Shown piece by piece: positions 21,691-35,572 of a stretch of 64,000 nt of DNA. Below the pieces are notes generated by a model. The model had not been told where the DNA came from and did no database searches. It saw only the letters and a list, made by a program, of their open reading frames with translations. Every line of letters begins with the position of its first letter. Within the stretch, counting starts at the first letter, position 1. Source of the stretch: Lingula anatina (Eukaryota; Brachiopoda; Lingulata; Lingulida; Lingulidae). The stretch is taken from NCBI RefSeq assembly GCF_001039355.2, contig NW_019773825.1, forward strand, positions 21,746 through 85,745. Direction: 5' to 3'. A program made the translations under genes and the position numbers.

Positions 21691-24362
21691 GTGCATCGGC
21701 TTTAGGTAAATAACTGTAGATATTAATATCAGCAGTCTCTCCACAACAAAGAACTTGGGTATAATATATCTTATATTCATTGCACTTGCTCTCACTGTCC
21801 TGGAAGAAAAGGTAATTTTGACTCCTTTGATCTGAAAAAGGTAAACAGCCCATATTATGAATGATTACTAGTAATTATTACTAACAGAATTATCAGCTTG
21901 TACTTTTGCAGATTTTTTGATGATTCATTTGTGTTATCTTGAGAAAAAATATATATAAGTATTACACTTATGGAAATCATATCAGAAAAGTGTGGGGACA
22001 ATAATTATAGAGTTACAGGTGTGTCGTGTTACTGGGAATTCTTTCCTCCATCCCCATTGAAATATATATATATATATTGATATGGCATACTAAGCTTTGC
22101 ATGGCATGACGGGGAACCTCTTCCAGTGTATTGATCCTCCCAGTCTGTATGTTATTGTGTGCATTGATAATGGAGAGAAAATGATAATGAACCAACCTGA
22201 GAAATGTACACACTCCAGACACATGCTGCCATCTGGAATGCAAAATTTCCAGTTTCCTGACATGAAAATTCAATAATTCTGGCTTTCTGTAATTGCTGTT
22301 TAATATCAGTGCTAGGAAAATGTCAAGGGCTTCTCAGAGGCAGAGATATTCAGTGGATCAAATCAAGGAATTCTTTGATTAATTGTCTTATGATATAAAC
22401 AAGGGAAATGTCGTGAGATGTGTTACAAAGAAAACTTTGTCAGGTGTGACGATGAGCTGTAAAAAACACTTCAAGGGAAAACTGACAGACCAGGGTTATC
22501 TTTGAAGCATTTACTTAGGTGCCAAGGTAATCAATATTATCAGTCTTTTTTGTATATATACCACATGCATATTTTTAATACAAATATATAATTTTTCTTT
22601 GTTGCCTTAGACATTTGAAAAATTGCATAGCATTATACCATCATGCAAGATGGTGATTTTGTTCAGTTTAAGTTTTTGGCCCCCTTGCACTTGAAGCAGA
22701 GAAATTAGTCATGTCAGTATTCAGTGCAAGGAAACTGCACAGTATACAGTACAGTACAGCAGAAGGGATCTATTTATTACTGGGAGGCTGAGAGTGAGTC
22801 ATGTGGCTCTGCAGTTCATCTGATATTTCTCTTGTGTCTAAGTTCAAAGCATTCTCAGTGTACATTATCTTGTAGAGGAGAGAAGAGATGTGTGCTGCTA
22901 TTAGTGTTAGGAATGTTGTAAACACTATAGCTGGTGCAGAAGTACAAAAAAATACCAGATGGGGTAAGCTAGTGCTGTTTGGCAAACATTTTCTTTTGTT
23001 TGAATGCTGATATTTTATTCATCTTTGCAGTTCGAGGTTTCATTTGTAATGATGTTCCATATGTTATGTTTGTGAACACTATACTGAAAATCCTTAAAGA
23101 TTTTGTGATGTTGTCAGTTTTTTAACATGAAATATTTCAAAGTAAAGCCAGTTAATATATGCATATGATAAATGATTTTGTTAAATGTGTAAATTGCTCT
23201 AGCCATTGTGATTTTCGACAGTGTAATGTATTTAATGGAATATGTGTGATAATACAGGCCTGTAGTCAGGAAGGGTTCGAGGGGTTTGAATGAACCACCC
23301 TTTTTTGCTGGGAAAACGACCACTCTGGATAAAATTTGATTTAGGTACAAGAAGGTTTTATGGTAAAAGGTCCACTTTTTCAGAAAATGATGAAATCTCT
23401 GGCTACGGGTCTGTAATATTACAAATTTTGTATTAAAATGGTATAAATGAGAAATTGGCACTGTACTATAGTACCTGGGTTGCAGATTAATTACGTGCAC
23501 TTTTCTCCAACAAGGTGGAAATATGTGCCATGAATTAGACAGAGATATATCTGTGAATATCTAGTGAAAAATCAATCTGTAGCCCAGTACACTTATTGCT
23601 TCTGTTTATTCAAAAGATTTATGATATGTTGTAACCTTTAAAATTGAATGTCAACTCTAAAAGATTTGCGATGTTTTTGATTATATTAGGTTTTATAAAT
23701 CTTACATAAATATCTACATCTCTACATATTACATACTCTCTACATATTATATGATTTTCTTTATGTAAATGATCATCGGTTTGATTTTTCACAGTTGATT
23801 AACTGTTTTTTTGAGAGTTGTATATATATCAATTGTATATATAACTGTATATATATATCAGGGTGCATCTTTGTGGGATTATACATGATTGTACAAATGT
23901 TAAGAACATGACATGAAGACTAGAGCTGATTATGACTGTACAAATGTAAACAACATAAGATAAAGATAAGAGCCATTTATTTCAAACTGTAAGATATGGC
24001 ACTATTGCAACATGATGAAAAGGCACTACTTGTATGTGGGCATATTCAGTTTATGATGCTTAAGCAAGAAATTGTGATTTTTGCTAATATAGTTTTCCAG
24101 TGGTTTTGCCAATAGCAATTGTGTTGAAAACATTGTCTCAGGCCACTTACTTTTATTGGCATCTCTTATATTCTAGAAGACATCAAAATCCGAAAGGCAT
24201 GTATGGACTGAACACCATCCAATAAAACACTAGTTATGTTGAGTTTTCACTGAATAGGGTATCAGAATATGAAAAACCTTTCAAGGACTGAAGGTGGCTG
24301 CCTTTGGACTCCATACACTTAAATTGAACAGTTTTAAATGATTTCTTTTATATTATTTTCAG
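21691..24362. other. RUSC first intron, single-copy part
   Basis: AT-rich intron with short TA repeats (22065, 23820-23860) and the second GCCCGTAGCCAG-type element at 23254-23414. No exon or RNA gene is recognised. Confidence 0.55.
23254..23414. mobile_element. Short TIR element, GCCCGTAGCCAG family, copy 2
   Basis: Ends ACAGGCCTGTAGTCAGG and CTGGCTACGGGTCTGT are imperfect inverted repeats of those at 16964-17126. The inside shares GGTCCACTTTTTCAGAAAA and TTTTATGG patches with copy 1. 161 bp, non-coding. Confidence 0.7.
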
Positions 24363-24374
24363 TTGTAGCTGAGA

Positions 24375-24497
24375 ATGGATGTTGTCCTTGAAGACAATGG
24401 AAATGTGTCAAGCCAAGTCGATTGCAATTACAATATGGACAGCGAAAGTGAAAGGACAACAACAACAACAACAACAACAGGAGCAAGAAAGAAGAAG
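24375..24497 (+). CDS. RUSC2: RUSC first coding exon with poly-Thr tract
   Basis: ATG at 24375 follows acceptor TTTTCAG and a 12-nt leader. It encodes 41 residues ending KKK in phase 0 before GTAAAA. It holds eight ACA codons in a row (24456-24479), a coding microsatellite. Joined to the giant exon it reads KKK-EEQSRIK. Confidence 0.7.
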
Positions 24498-24871
24498 GTA
24501 AAAAAAGAAAAAAGCAGAAGGTAGACATTAAAACAATTGATTCATGGTGCTTTGTGGTGAACCCATGTTTTATAATGAAGTTATTTCAAGGCGTTTTTTA
24601 TTATCAGAACTTTACAATTATGTAGTTATTATAATAACATACTATAGTTAATCTTCAAGCATCCTGAACAAGTGACTCCTTCTAATGATAATAATAATAA
24701 TAATAATAATATTAGTAAAATCAAATGATTACAGTACACCTGATTTGTTGGGCAACTGAAAACTTTGAACAGAGGTATTTGGTAATGGATGTGGAGATAT
24801 GTGTGACAGAATACAATGTACAGTGGGATGTATTTACAAGGAAACAAATTGCACACACACACACACACACA

Positions 24872-24904
<33 letters not shown>

Positions 24905-24913
24905 TGACACCAA

Positions 24914-24944
<31 letters not shown>

Positions 24945-27900
24945 TATGCACATAAACTCACGTATAATTAAGGAAGTTGGGAACTGAACAAAAGGCATGG
25001 TCCTTAAGTATTCCTGTTTGGTTAAAGATTTGGAGTATTTTAGACCTCAGTCTCACCTCTGACAGGGCAGTGGAGGTTAACGTATATTCTAAGTAACAGA
25101 AATACCTGTCCATGCCTCATTGAAAACAGTTTGTGCTATATCAGTACCATCTTCAAGGGGAAACCACAGACCATTAATTTTTGTCATCAAAACAGTTGTT
25201 TGATATGGAATTATAAGTATTTGCAGTTGGTTATCAATTATGAGAAATTTAAGTTGCTCATGTCTTCTTCACTGTATTCTGGTTCAGGTATTTTATTGAT
25301 CCATTTGGATTATTTTACGTGATGAAGGATTGTATTAGAGGTCAGTTGTGCCTACTGCATCATAAAAAACTGAAGCCTGAAATGCTATGGCTGTCTTTAA
25401 AGAAGTTAATATCCACCACAGGGTGGCTCACCTGTAAACCTGTATCTCCATCAGTCATCTTGGAGCAAAGTTACAGGCTGTAGATCATTAAAATGCCATT
25501 TACTGATATTCTTGGATATATATACAAAACTGTTGCATATTTGTGGATAATTATACAATGTGGTTTCTGTCATTTTAATAGAAATAAAAAAATTTACCAA
25601 TGAATTGTTCTTGAAACAACATTTTCACACTAAAATCTTATTAATGCTTTTTTTCTTTTTATTAGACTTAATGGTCACTTTTAGTTATAGAAATCATATA
25701 TAAAACACTTCAGTTGAAAAGGCCATTTATTCTGACCACCCAGTTGCTCCAATGATTATTAAGAACACAATGTGGACATAATGCAGATACTTTTCATAGT
25801 GGCAAATGTAATTTTTTGCTAAGGATAGGCCACTGGGTTATAGAATAGTCATGGTATGTCACTGAATAAATAAATGTGTTGGTATGTTAAGTCTCTTCAC
25901 TGTGGGTATCCCTGGCTTCGGTGTACTGTGAATACACACTCATAAATAAGGCAGGCGCCTTCACTATGGGCTCAGCCCACTTAAACATACCTGCTGAGCC
26001 CCGGGCAATTACAAAAATTCCAGGAAATATATTCCAAGGAATCCCTCGTGAGTGTTTCCCTTCCAACCCAAATGGTTCTAGTTGTGACTGTTAAAGGAAG
26101 GCATAACCACTGATGGCACTTGTTAGGGATTAGAGCCCTGGCTTCAAAGAAGAATGGTATTTTGTAGTGCACTCATAGACAAAATTCTTTCTCATCATCT
26201 CTCTATAGGAAAGTGAATCATGTCAGTTCTTAAGGGGGAAAAAAGGAATCCAAGACCATGTGTTTTTGTGTAAATTAATATTAGCACCATTATTTCTGAG
26301 ACAAAGAATACTTTTTTTGTTAAGAAGCAGTGGATATTTACAGTACATTAAGGTATTAATCAAGTAAATATATAAAAGAAAAAATATTTAACCATTATCT
26401 GAAAACTACCATATCATGAGGAGACTTAGTTGTTGTTGTGTTCAGTCAATGCCCAATGTATAGTCTGTGGATTAACTTAGTGAAAATATCAAGAGGGTGT
26501 TTCCTTCTTACCTGATATTTGATTCACTATCACCTAGTGAGAAGCAGACAGATTTAGAAGCCAGGCTGGCAGAGGTGCACCTGTCTGTCATGATAAAGTA
26601 ATGATGTTGAAGATCAAAACACATGTGAGTAAGATGGCTTGTAATCTTGAATAAATTCATTAATCTGTGAGAAAAATATCTGCTCAGGAATATAACCGTA
26701 GTCGGCGTCTTCCACCAGGTGTTGCAACTGATATAAAGAATGGTAATGGATGGAAATTTGCCTGCGGCAGTACCAACTGCCCCGTGAATAACATCAACTT
26801 TGTTTAATTGATCAAAGTGCCTTACAAGGGAAAGGATTTGGAAGCTCGTCTAGACACATTATATCATGACAACTGCACAAGAAGCAAAGTGAATTTATCT
26901 GAATACAGGTTATCCATGAACAAGCTTCCTCACCACTAGGAACATTGATTTGTGAAACATCATGCGTGAACACTTCCACATAAGGCTTCAAGACAGAAGG
27001 TTGGTCTCAACTCTAAGACCAAAAATTTTGGTTTGACTGATCAATGGAAATTTGTAATAGTCCACTTAAATGAAATATTGCACATTATTTACAAAAAGAA
27101 AGAAATGATTCATGTTTTATACCAGTATTAACTTGATTTTAGAGGGCTGTTATGTCTTTATCTTGAATTAAATTTGACATTTTTTTTTTTACTCAAAGTT
27201 GAGTCAAACTTTGGACTAAAGATTTTCCACTTAACCAACCCTTGAACTTCTTTCAAAAAGAAACTTTGTTTTAAACTTTCAGACCAAAATTTTAAACTAC
27301 TTTGACCCAAAATATATTGGTATTAGTCCAAAATAATGAAATCCTTTGTCTGTTTTGTTTCAGCCCTATATCTATGTTATTGAAGTGGAGTACTATGGAT
27401 TTATCTTGAACGAAAGTAGAACAATTTTTGTCCAAAAGTTATGACCAATTTTGGAGCTAATGTTCTTTTGTGAAACCGACCAATGGAAAATAGATAATGC
27501 TTAGTCAAGAAACATTTCTCCTGAAAACTGTTAGATGTTTAAATACATTATTGCTAATGCCTAACGGAGGTAGATTACCCACCACTTTTTGCATTACACC
27601 TTGTTGCATACATAGGCATTTAAAACAATGTGCTACGTGAGTAATAGCGATAATTTTTGTGGCTGGGCCAGAGAAAAAATTGATCATGTATTATGCAAAT
27701 GCTAGTAGCACCCCATCAGTAGTTAAACCCACCATGTTCATATAGCAGGTTAATGGTCTGATGATTAATGTTCTTGTATTTAATAGATTTTATTGAAAGG
27801 TCATGATATTAAAAGATATTGAGCAGGAGGTGATAATAGGGCATAATAAACAATATTCCGTAGTTGAACATTTGAAATTGCTACTAGCCCACTTATTAGT

Positions 27901-30900
27901 CTCCATCCTTAGTTATGGCGATAAAATGATATATTATATCAGCATAGTGCTTGGATTGAGGGAGTGCTATTTTCCTCTCCTTCGTCATTGCCATTATTGA
28001 TTTCTCTTCCTATTTATGCAGAAAGTATTGATGTTTGCCGTGTGACTGCCGAGCAATAGGAGAACTACAGTGCTAAGATAATGGCAATTTCCTCAAGTGG
28101 AAATGACAAGCATTGGTTTGGGTGACCAAATGTACATACTGGGGAGATTCTGGTAAAACGACATTTTTCAAACTAGTTAATGGTATAGTGGCAGCATATT
28201 AGGGGCCTTTGGGTCTGTAAGGGTAGTTCTGTATTGGAAATCTTTAAAAAGAGCTGAAATTACCAGAGGTTAAAATGTGTTGTAAACACAAAGAGAAAAC
28301 ATTACCAAAAGTCTTTGGATGTTATATAATAAATTTTGTTTAAAAGGTGAGATGAAATGTTTAAAAATAGATCTTATCATCCATAAAGCTTTGAGACTAC
28401 TTGCCTACTATGGTGAATGATTATATGATCTCAACTGGCATTCAAGTGGGTTAGACATGATAACTACAAGATTATATACCCACTATCCTAGATAAACTTA
28501 GCAATGACATTTTACGGTATATACAAAAATGCAGTCAGTGTATTGTACCAGTTTCCAATAAAGATATCATTTGAATTATGGATAATATATGATGATGTAC
28601 TAGTAATTGAGAAATGTTCAGAATTGATTTTACAAGTTGCACATATTATGTTTTATGGTTCTTCTTTATCGCTTAATCAATTAAAATGAGATTATTCTAG
28701 AACAAATTCCCAAAAGGACTTGACAAGACTATTTGATTCCATTTGTTTGGATAGTGCATTCTCACGATACAGTGTTTCATCTTGGAATTAAACAACCATC
28801 TGCCTCTAATACAGTTTAAAACCCCATGTGTATTTTGTTTCATGGATAAAATCTCCTTGCTGCAGGTATGGAAATGCATTTTGTTTCACCCTGGTAGCAA
28901 AGGGACATGGACACAGTGTGGTGTACCTACTTAGAATTTCATTAAGAAATTGCTAAATAATAATAATAATAATAATTGTAGTGATTTGTAGTAATAATTT
29001 TAAGCGTATGTGCTCAATTTATGTAAAACTGTAGTTTAGAGAGCTTGTAAAATGTAACTGTACACATTTTAATGCTCAATAAATTATTATTTAATTATTT
29101 AATTATTTAATATATATATGGAGGGAAGTTACGAACTCTATGTAAAAAAATTCATGTGGGGTGAGGATGTGGCATTATAATGTACTTTGTATTTCACAAC
29201 ACGGAAAAATGCTGTAAGATTAGCCATGGTATCTCAGAAATGTCTAAATTTATATAATCTGTGTTAATCTGGATAAGAAATGAGGTTGAATGAAAATATA
29301 AAATGCCAAATCTATGTGTCTACTGAGAGTCAAAATGAAAATATGTTACTATGATATATGGAGAAATAATCTCACACTTGCATGCAAATAATTTGTTAAT
29401 GCTAATACTGGTTTATTCAAGAGAGTTAAGCAAATCAGAACTGTGTTTTTTTGTCCTAAAATGATTTAAAGTACTAGTAATTGTTTATTAGGTTTAACTA
29501 AAATGTAATACTAAAGTGAGTAAAATAGACTGTAAAATGAGAGGTAATCAATTGCATTAATAAATTTCGTTTCCTTGTACATTTAAGATTTAACAAATTT
29601 AAACTCAAATTTAAGTTGTTCTGTGCAAAATGTTTTTATATTGCAAATATTAAAAAGTAGTTATGGATTGGCCAAGGTTTAAGACTTATAAGTAGACTGC
29701 ATCCTCCTGGACATGGGACTAATTTTCTGGTCTTGGATGTTCAGACCAACATTTCATTGATTCCCTTTGTAAAATTATGGAGGAAAAGGAGCAGCTTCCA
29801 AACATTGGTGATTCATCTGTATCAATCATGCTTTTTTTTCTGATATGAAGAAATGCCTTTGTCATAGCAATCATGAGTTTGATTATTCACTGTTCATATC
29901 TGTGCTTAATGGACCATTTTGGTCTGGCATCTGGCGCCAGTTGTACAGAAAAGTTTTAGGCCCAGCTAAGGGCTCTTTGCCAATAAAATTATCGGTCCAT
30001 GTAGATCAATCCAACTCTTGCTGAATGCAATCAGATTAAAAGATAAACACACCTACTCCTTGTATCCAGTAGAGTACAGAAAAGCTGATTGTATTCAGCG
30101 AGAGTCCCCATGGAGTTGGATTGATCTAGGAAGACTGATAGTTTCATTGGAAACGAGCACTTAAACTACTTAAGTCAGTTATATCTGGTGATATAATTAG
30201 TTAATTTTGTGATATTGGCCCTTAAGCATTTTATGATTGATTTGCCCACAATAAATGTAGTTGTCTTTGTAGTACAGTAAGGTGCCTCTACTTGTATAGG
30301 AAGAAGCCTGAGTGCACATTTATGAATTCTGTTCAGGTTTCTATAAGTTTTTATGGCAAGTATATAAGCTTACTGTCCAACTTATTAGTGTTTAGATGCC
30401 TGCAAGAAATTGATGGATTTTTATTGTAACTCAATCTGTGTTACTTCCTTCTGGGTTGAAACAAGTTCTAGTTAGATTCTATTCCAGGGAAATTGCCCTT
30501 TTTTTCACCAGAGGAATCAATATTTGTGTGGCAAGTGATCACATCCATGTTTTGATAAGACAAAATAATAATAATAATGCAGGTTAATTTTCCTCATTCC
30601 TGGGGGAGAAAATGTAATATGTTGTAAGGAAATGATAAGGTAGTTTATTTTGTGAAAGTATTTGCAATTTATGTGACATGGTGTTGAAAATTGAGTACTT
30701 TTGATTTGAATATCATTAATTTTTTTCAGGAGGAACAATCAAGAATCAAGCCATCTGGTGGGAAGAAGAGATATGCTCAAAAGAGACATCCACAGAATCT
30801 ACTGAAGTATGAGGAAACTTCCTTAGACTTGAACAGTACGGCACAATGTAATGGGCACAGTGAAACAATTTGTAATGGCCACATGGAAGTTCAGCTCAAT

Positions 30901-33900
30901 GGTTTCAGTGAGCCATACAGCAATGGCTGGGCTGAAGAGGATGGGAGTCAATCATCCAGTGATGAGCTCAGGGTTTATAATGTAAATGGCATAACAAATC
31001 CTGAAAACCCTTGTGACCATAAAGGGAACAGATGGAATAACACCCTGACTGTTGCATGTGATGGTGCCCCATTACACGGTCAGTTACCTATGACCAATGG
31101 CACTGAAAATGATCAAAGTCTCACAGGAACTGAGAGCACGTCCTTGTCATTGCCTCCTCTGGTTTCTGTTCCTGACAGCAATGGAGATTTGCATAATAGA
31201 AAATTTGACACAGCAGATGGTGAGGTCCATACAAGCGGTGTCAGTGAGTTTGAAAACCATGAGAATAAAGCCATTAAAAATGAGTCTCAAAAAGGCATTG
31301 AGTCTGACAGCAAAAAGGAAATTGGAATTTGTGTGGTCTCTGATGGCAAAGGCAATTATGCCAACGGCTTCTCGTCAGATTACAGAATTGAAAATAACAG
31401 CAGGAGCAATAATGCAGGGGATATGCCAATGTTTTCTCAAGTAGAAAATGAGCCTAATGAAAGCAGTATTGACCAAAGCTCCAGGAAAACTCTCTATCAG
31501 ATTACATTGTCTGAAGACGGGAAGCCTGCGGCAACAGGAGCAGCAACAGAATGGGAGAGGGAACATATTGATGAATGTGGTACCAAAACCCAGGGCCAAT
31601 ATAGATATTCAGACCAGCACAGTGAGGCCAGCTGCTTCAGAAACCATGGGGATATCACATATTCTGGAGATGATGAAGTGCCAAAGCAAGATATTCAATC
31701 AAATGACCCACCTGGCAGTTATTATATGCAGGTAGAAAACTGGTGCCAAATATTAGAGGAAGACCACAGCCAATTCAATGGAGTTGTTGGAGTAGATGAA
31801 GGGACTGTACATTGCACATCCAACAATTTTACTTCAGGTGAAATTGATTTCAACGTAGAGAATACCAGCCATTTTGATCAACTACAGACTATTGCACTAG
31901 ACTATATAGCAGGCTCCTACCATGATGATGACAACAGTGATGTCAATAGGGGGGAAGTGGAAAATCAAAGCACTGAAGCAAACATAGGAGCAGATGATCA
32001 CCTTGAAGAGGATAATGACAGTGTGAGTGATAGCATATCTCAAAGTACAGACTGTCAGTCTACGTGTAGTACTCAGTCAGAATGGATGGTCACCAGGTCA
32101 TGGCAGTTTCTCCATAGTTATCGGAACACAGTCAGCCAAGCAGATCATGTAATTGATACCATAACCACTGACTTGCATTCAAAATTTGCTTGTATATCAA
32201 TTCCTCATGCTTGGGCAGATAACGGGCAATGTTTAAGTGATCACTCAAAGCAGCTGCCATCTACCGAAGCTGAACAATCGGCTCCAGTTTCGGAGAAAGT
32301 TTCTGTAGCAAAGTTTTCTGAGGCTAGTTCTAGTGACAAAAGCTCTGATCAGACTGTCCCATCTGACTGTAAATCCCAAGATGGATTAAGCGATGATTTG
32401 GAATTTTTTTACGATGATGAATTTGCCACGGGATTCAACACCAATTTGGCTGACATTGATATGGGGATGCTCAACTCTGATGAGCTTCAACTTTGCTCTT
32501 CACTGTCAGATGTATTGTCACGTAGCCAAGTTCGACCGTTAGGTCAAGCCAGCAAGATGAAGGTGAAGGCAGAGAGATGCCATTACGATAGTGATTATGA
32601 CCTATCCAGGACCAGCACAGCTTGCAGCTCTTTACTTTCCGTTGGGAGTAGCAATGTCGCTGCTGGCCTGGACTCAACATCGAGTTCTGAAAACCCAAAA
32701 ATGTTGTTCATCTCTGGAGAATTTGACTACTCCTCTCCGTACCTGTGTGAAGAATTACTCCAAACAGTAGATCGGCTGAGCGAGCATGGCCACCAGGAGC
32801 AGCAGCCCTCTGAAATGCACTGTAATGAGTATGATGAGTATGACATCTCTAACCTTCCTTATGAACACATGTTTTTACTACCTCACGAGGCCACGGCTGC
32901 CTCAGACACATTTTCCATATCAGACTTTGAGAAGGAGCATTTCTTTTCTTGCAAGGATCTTATGCAGTCGGATGAAATGTTGGATTTCCCCCCTCACCCT
33001 CCAAAAGAGAGAGCTAACATGCATGGAGGAGAAGAATCCCCGTATGATGATGAAGCACACCTAGAGTACCCTTCCTATGTTTCTAGTTCTGGCGAGTTTT
33101 CAGATTTAGGCTACTCGCCCTTGTTTTCCCCTTCCAAAGAGTCTACTGGAATAGCACACGTGTCTTCCGGAAGTGCAACCACGGGTAGTAATGCTAGTAG
33201 CCTGAGAGATGTGATAAACTGTGATCCCTATAGCACTAGGCAAAACTATATGCTAACGTTTGCTGATGGAGGGTCATGTAGTCCCACTAAACAACTCCAT
33301 GATAGCTACCAAGACGCTGACACCAGTGATGCCAGTCAACACCTGACAACATGGGCAGAAAGGGCCAAGGTCTTTGATGAAAAAGGGGTGGAGACTGTAA
33401 AGCACTTCAATTCGCCTATCTCTGACAAGACCTCCCCAGGGAGNTTTTATCATGACAACTGCACAAGAAGCAAAGTGAATTTATCTGAATACAGGTTATC
33501 CATGAACAAGCTTCCTCACCACTAGGAACATTGATTTGTGAAACATGCGTGAACACTTCCACATAAGGCTTCAAGACAGAAGGTGGGTCTCAACTCTAAG
33601 ACCAAAAATTTTGGTTTGACTGATCAATGGAAATTTGTAATAGTCCACTTAAATGAAATATTGCACATTATTTACAAAAAGAAAGAAATGATTCATGTTT
33701 TATACCAGTATTAACTTGATTTTAGAGGGCTGTTATGTCTTTATCTTGAATTAAATTTGACATTTTTTTTTTTACTCAAAGTTGAGTCAAACTTTGGACT
33801 AAAGATTTTCCACTTAACCAACCCTTGAACTTCTTTCAAAAAGAAACTTTGTTTTAAACTTTCAGACCAAAATTTTAAACTACTTTGACCCAAAATATAT

Positions 33901-35539
33901 TGGTATTAGTCCAAAATAATGAAATCCTTTGTCTGTTTTGTTTCAGCCCTATATCTATGTTATTGAAGTGGAGTACTATGGATTTATCTTGAACGAAAGT
34001 AGAACAATTTTTGTCCAAAAGTTATGACCAATTTTGGAGCTAATGTTCTTTTGTGAAACCGACCAATGGAAAATAGATAATGCTTAGTCAAGAAACATTT
34101 CTCCTGAAAACTGTTAGATGTTTAAATACATTATTGCTAATGCCTAACGGAGGTAGATTACCCACCACTTTTTGCATTACACCTTGTTACATACATAGGC
34201 ATTTAAAACAATGTGCTACGTGAGTAATAGTGATGATTTTTGTGGCTGGGCCAGAGAAAAAATCCATCATGTATTATGCAAATGCTAGTAGCACCCCATC
34301 AGTAGTTTAACCCACCATGTTCATATAGCAGGTTAATGGTCTGATGATTAATGTTCTTGTATTTAATAGATTTTATTGAAAGGTCATGATATTAAAAGAT
34401 ATTGAGCAGGAGGTGATAATAGGGCATAATAAACAATATTCCATAGTTGAGCATTTGAAATTGCTACTAGCCCACTTATTAGTCTCCATCCTTAGTTATG
34501 GCGATAAAATGATATATTATATCAGCATAGCGCTTGGATTGAGGGAGTGCTATTTTCCTCTCCTTCGTCATTGCCATTATTGATTTCTCTTCCTACTTAT
34601 GCAGAAAGTATTGATGTTTGCCGTGTGACTGCCGAGCAGTAGGAGAACTACAGTGCTAAGATAATGGCAATTTCCTCAAGTGGAAATGACAAGCATTGGT
34701 TTGGGTGACCAAATGTACATACTGGGGAGATTCTGGTAAAACGACATTTTTCAAACTAGATAATGGTATAGTGGCAGCATATTAGGGGCCTTTGGGTCTG
34801 TAAGGGTAGTTCTGTATTGGAAATCTTTAAAAAGTGCTGAAATTGACCAGAGGTTAAAATGTGTTGTAAACACAAAGAGAAAACATTACCAAAAGTCTTT
34901 GGATGTCATATGATAAATTTTGTTTAAAAAGTGAGATGACATGTTTCAAAATAGATCTTATCATCCATAAAGCTTTGAGACTACTTGCCTACTATGGTGA
35001 ATGATTATATGATCTCAACTGGCATTCAAGTGGGTTAGACATGATAACTACAAGATTATAAACCCACTATCCTAGATAAACTTACCAATGACATTTTACG
35101 GTATATACAAAAATGCAGTCAGTGTATTGTACCAGTTTCCAATAAAGATATCATTTGAATTATGGTTAATATATGATGATGTACTAGTAATTGAGAAATG
35201 TTCAGAATTGATTTTACAAGTTGCACGTATTATGTTTTATGGTTCTTCTTTATCACTTAATCAATTAAAATGAGATTATTCTAGAACAAATTCCCAAAAG
35301 GACTTGACAAGACTATTTGATTCCATTTGTTTGGATAGTGCATTCTCACGATACAGTGTTTCATCTTGGAATTAAACAACCATCTGCCTCTAATACAGTT
35401 TAAAACCCCATGTGTATTTTGTTTCATGGATAAAATCTCCTTGCTGCAGGTATGGAAATGCATTTTATTTCACCCTGGTAGCAGAGGGACATGGACACAT
35501 TGTGGCATACCTACTTAGAATTTCATTAAGAAATTGCTA

Positions 35540-35572
<33 letters not shown>

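Larger units (their letters stand above)
24498..30729. other. RUSC intron before giant exon
   Basis: The intron contains AAT repeats (24687-24710), a CA microsatellite (24852-24943), a possible coding remnant at 26688-26939, the start of haplotype copy A at about 26861, TGGTC-rich repeat debris (26990-27490), AAT repeats near 28958 and a foldback element at 29975-30154. The rest shows nothing supportable. Confidence 0.55.
26861..33443. repeat. RUSC intron plus giant exon 5' part, haplotype copy A
   Basis: 6.58 kb that recurs at 33447-40068 with about one to two percent difference. It is cut by an N at 33444 in the middle of the exon, right after CCTCCCCAGGGAG. The next base after the N returns to the start of the unit. 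The two coding parts differ at roughly 15 residues of about 900, in the range of allelic variation in marine invertebrates. Confidence 0.8.

Noticed and set aside
24629-24987. Cys/Val-rich and His/Thr-rich frames
   Set aside because: Translations of the CA microsatellite.
27803-28000. 65-codon frame, repeated at 34386-34583
   Set aside because: It repeats only because the whole intron is duplicated by the assembly; no splice or domain support.
33444-33525. Tail of the apparent 944-codon frame after the N
   Set aside because: It reads through repeated intron sequence beyond an assembly join; not a real protein end.
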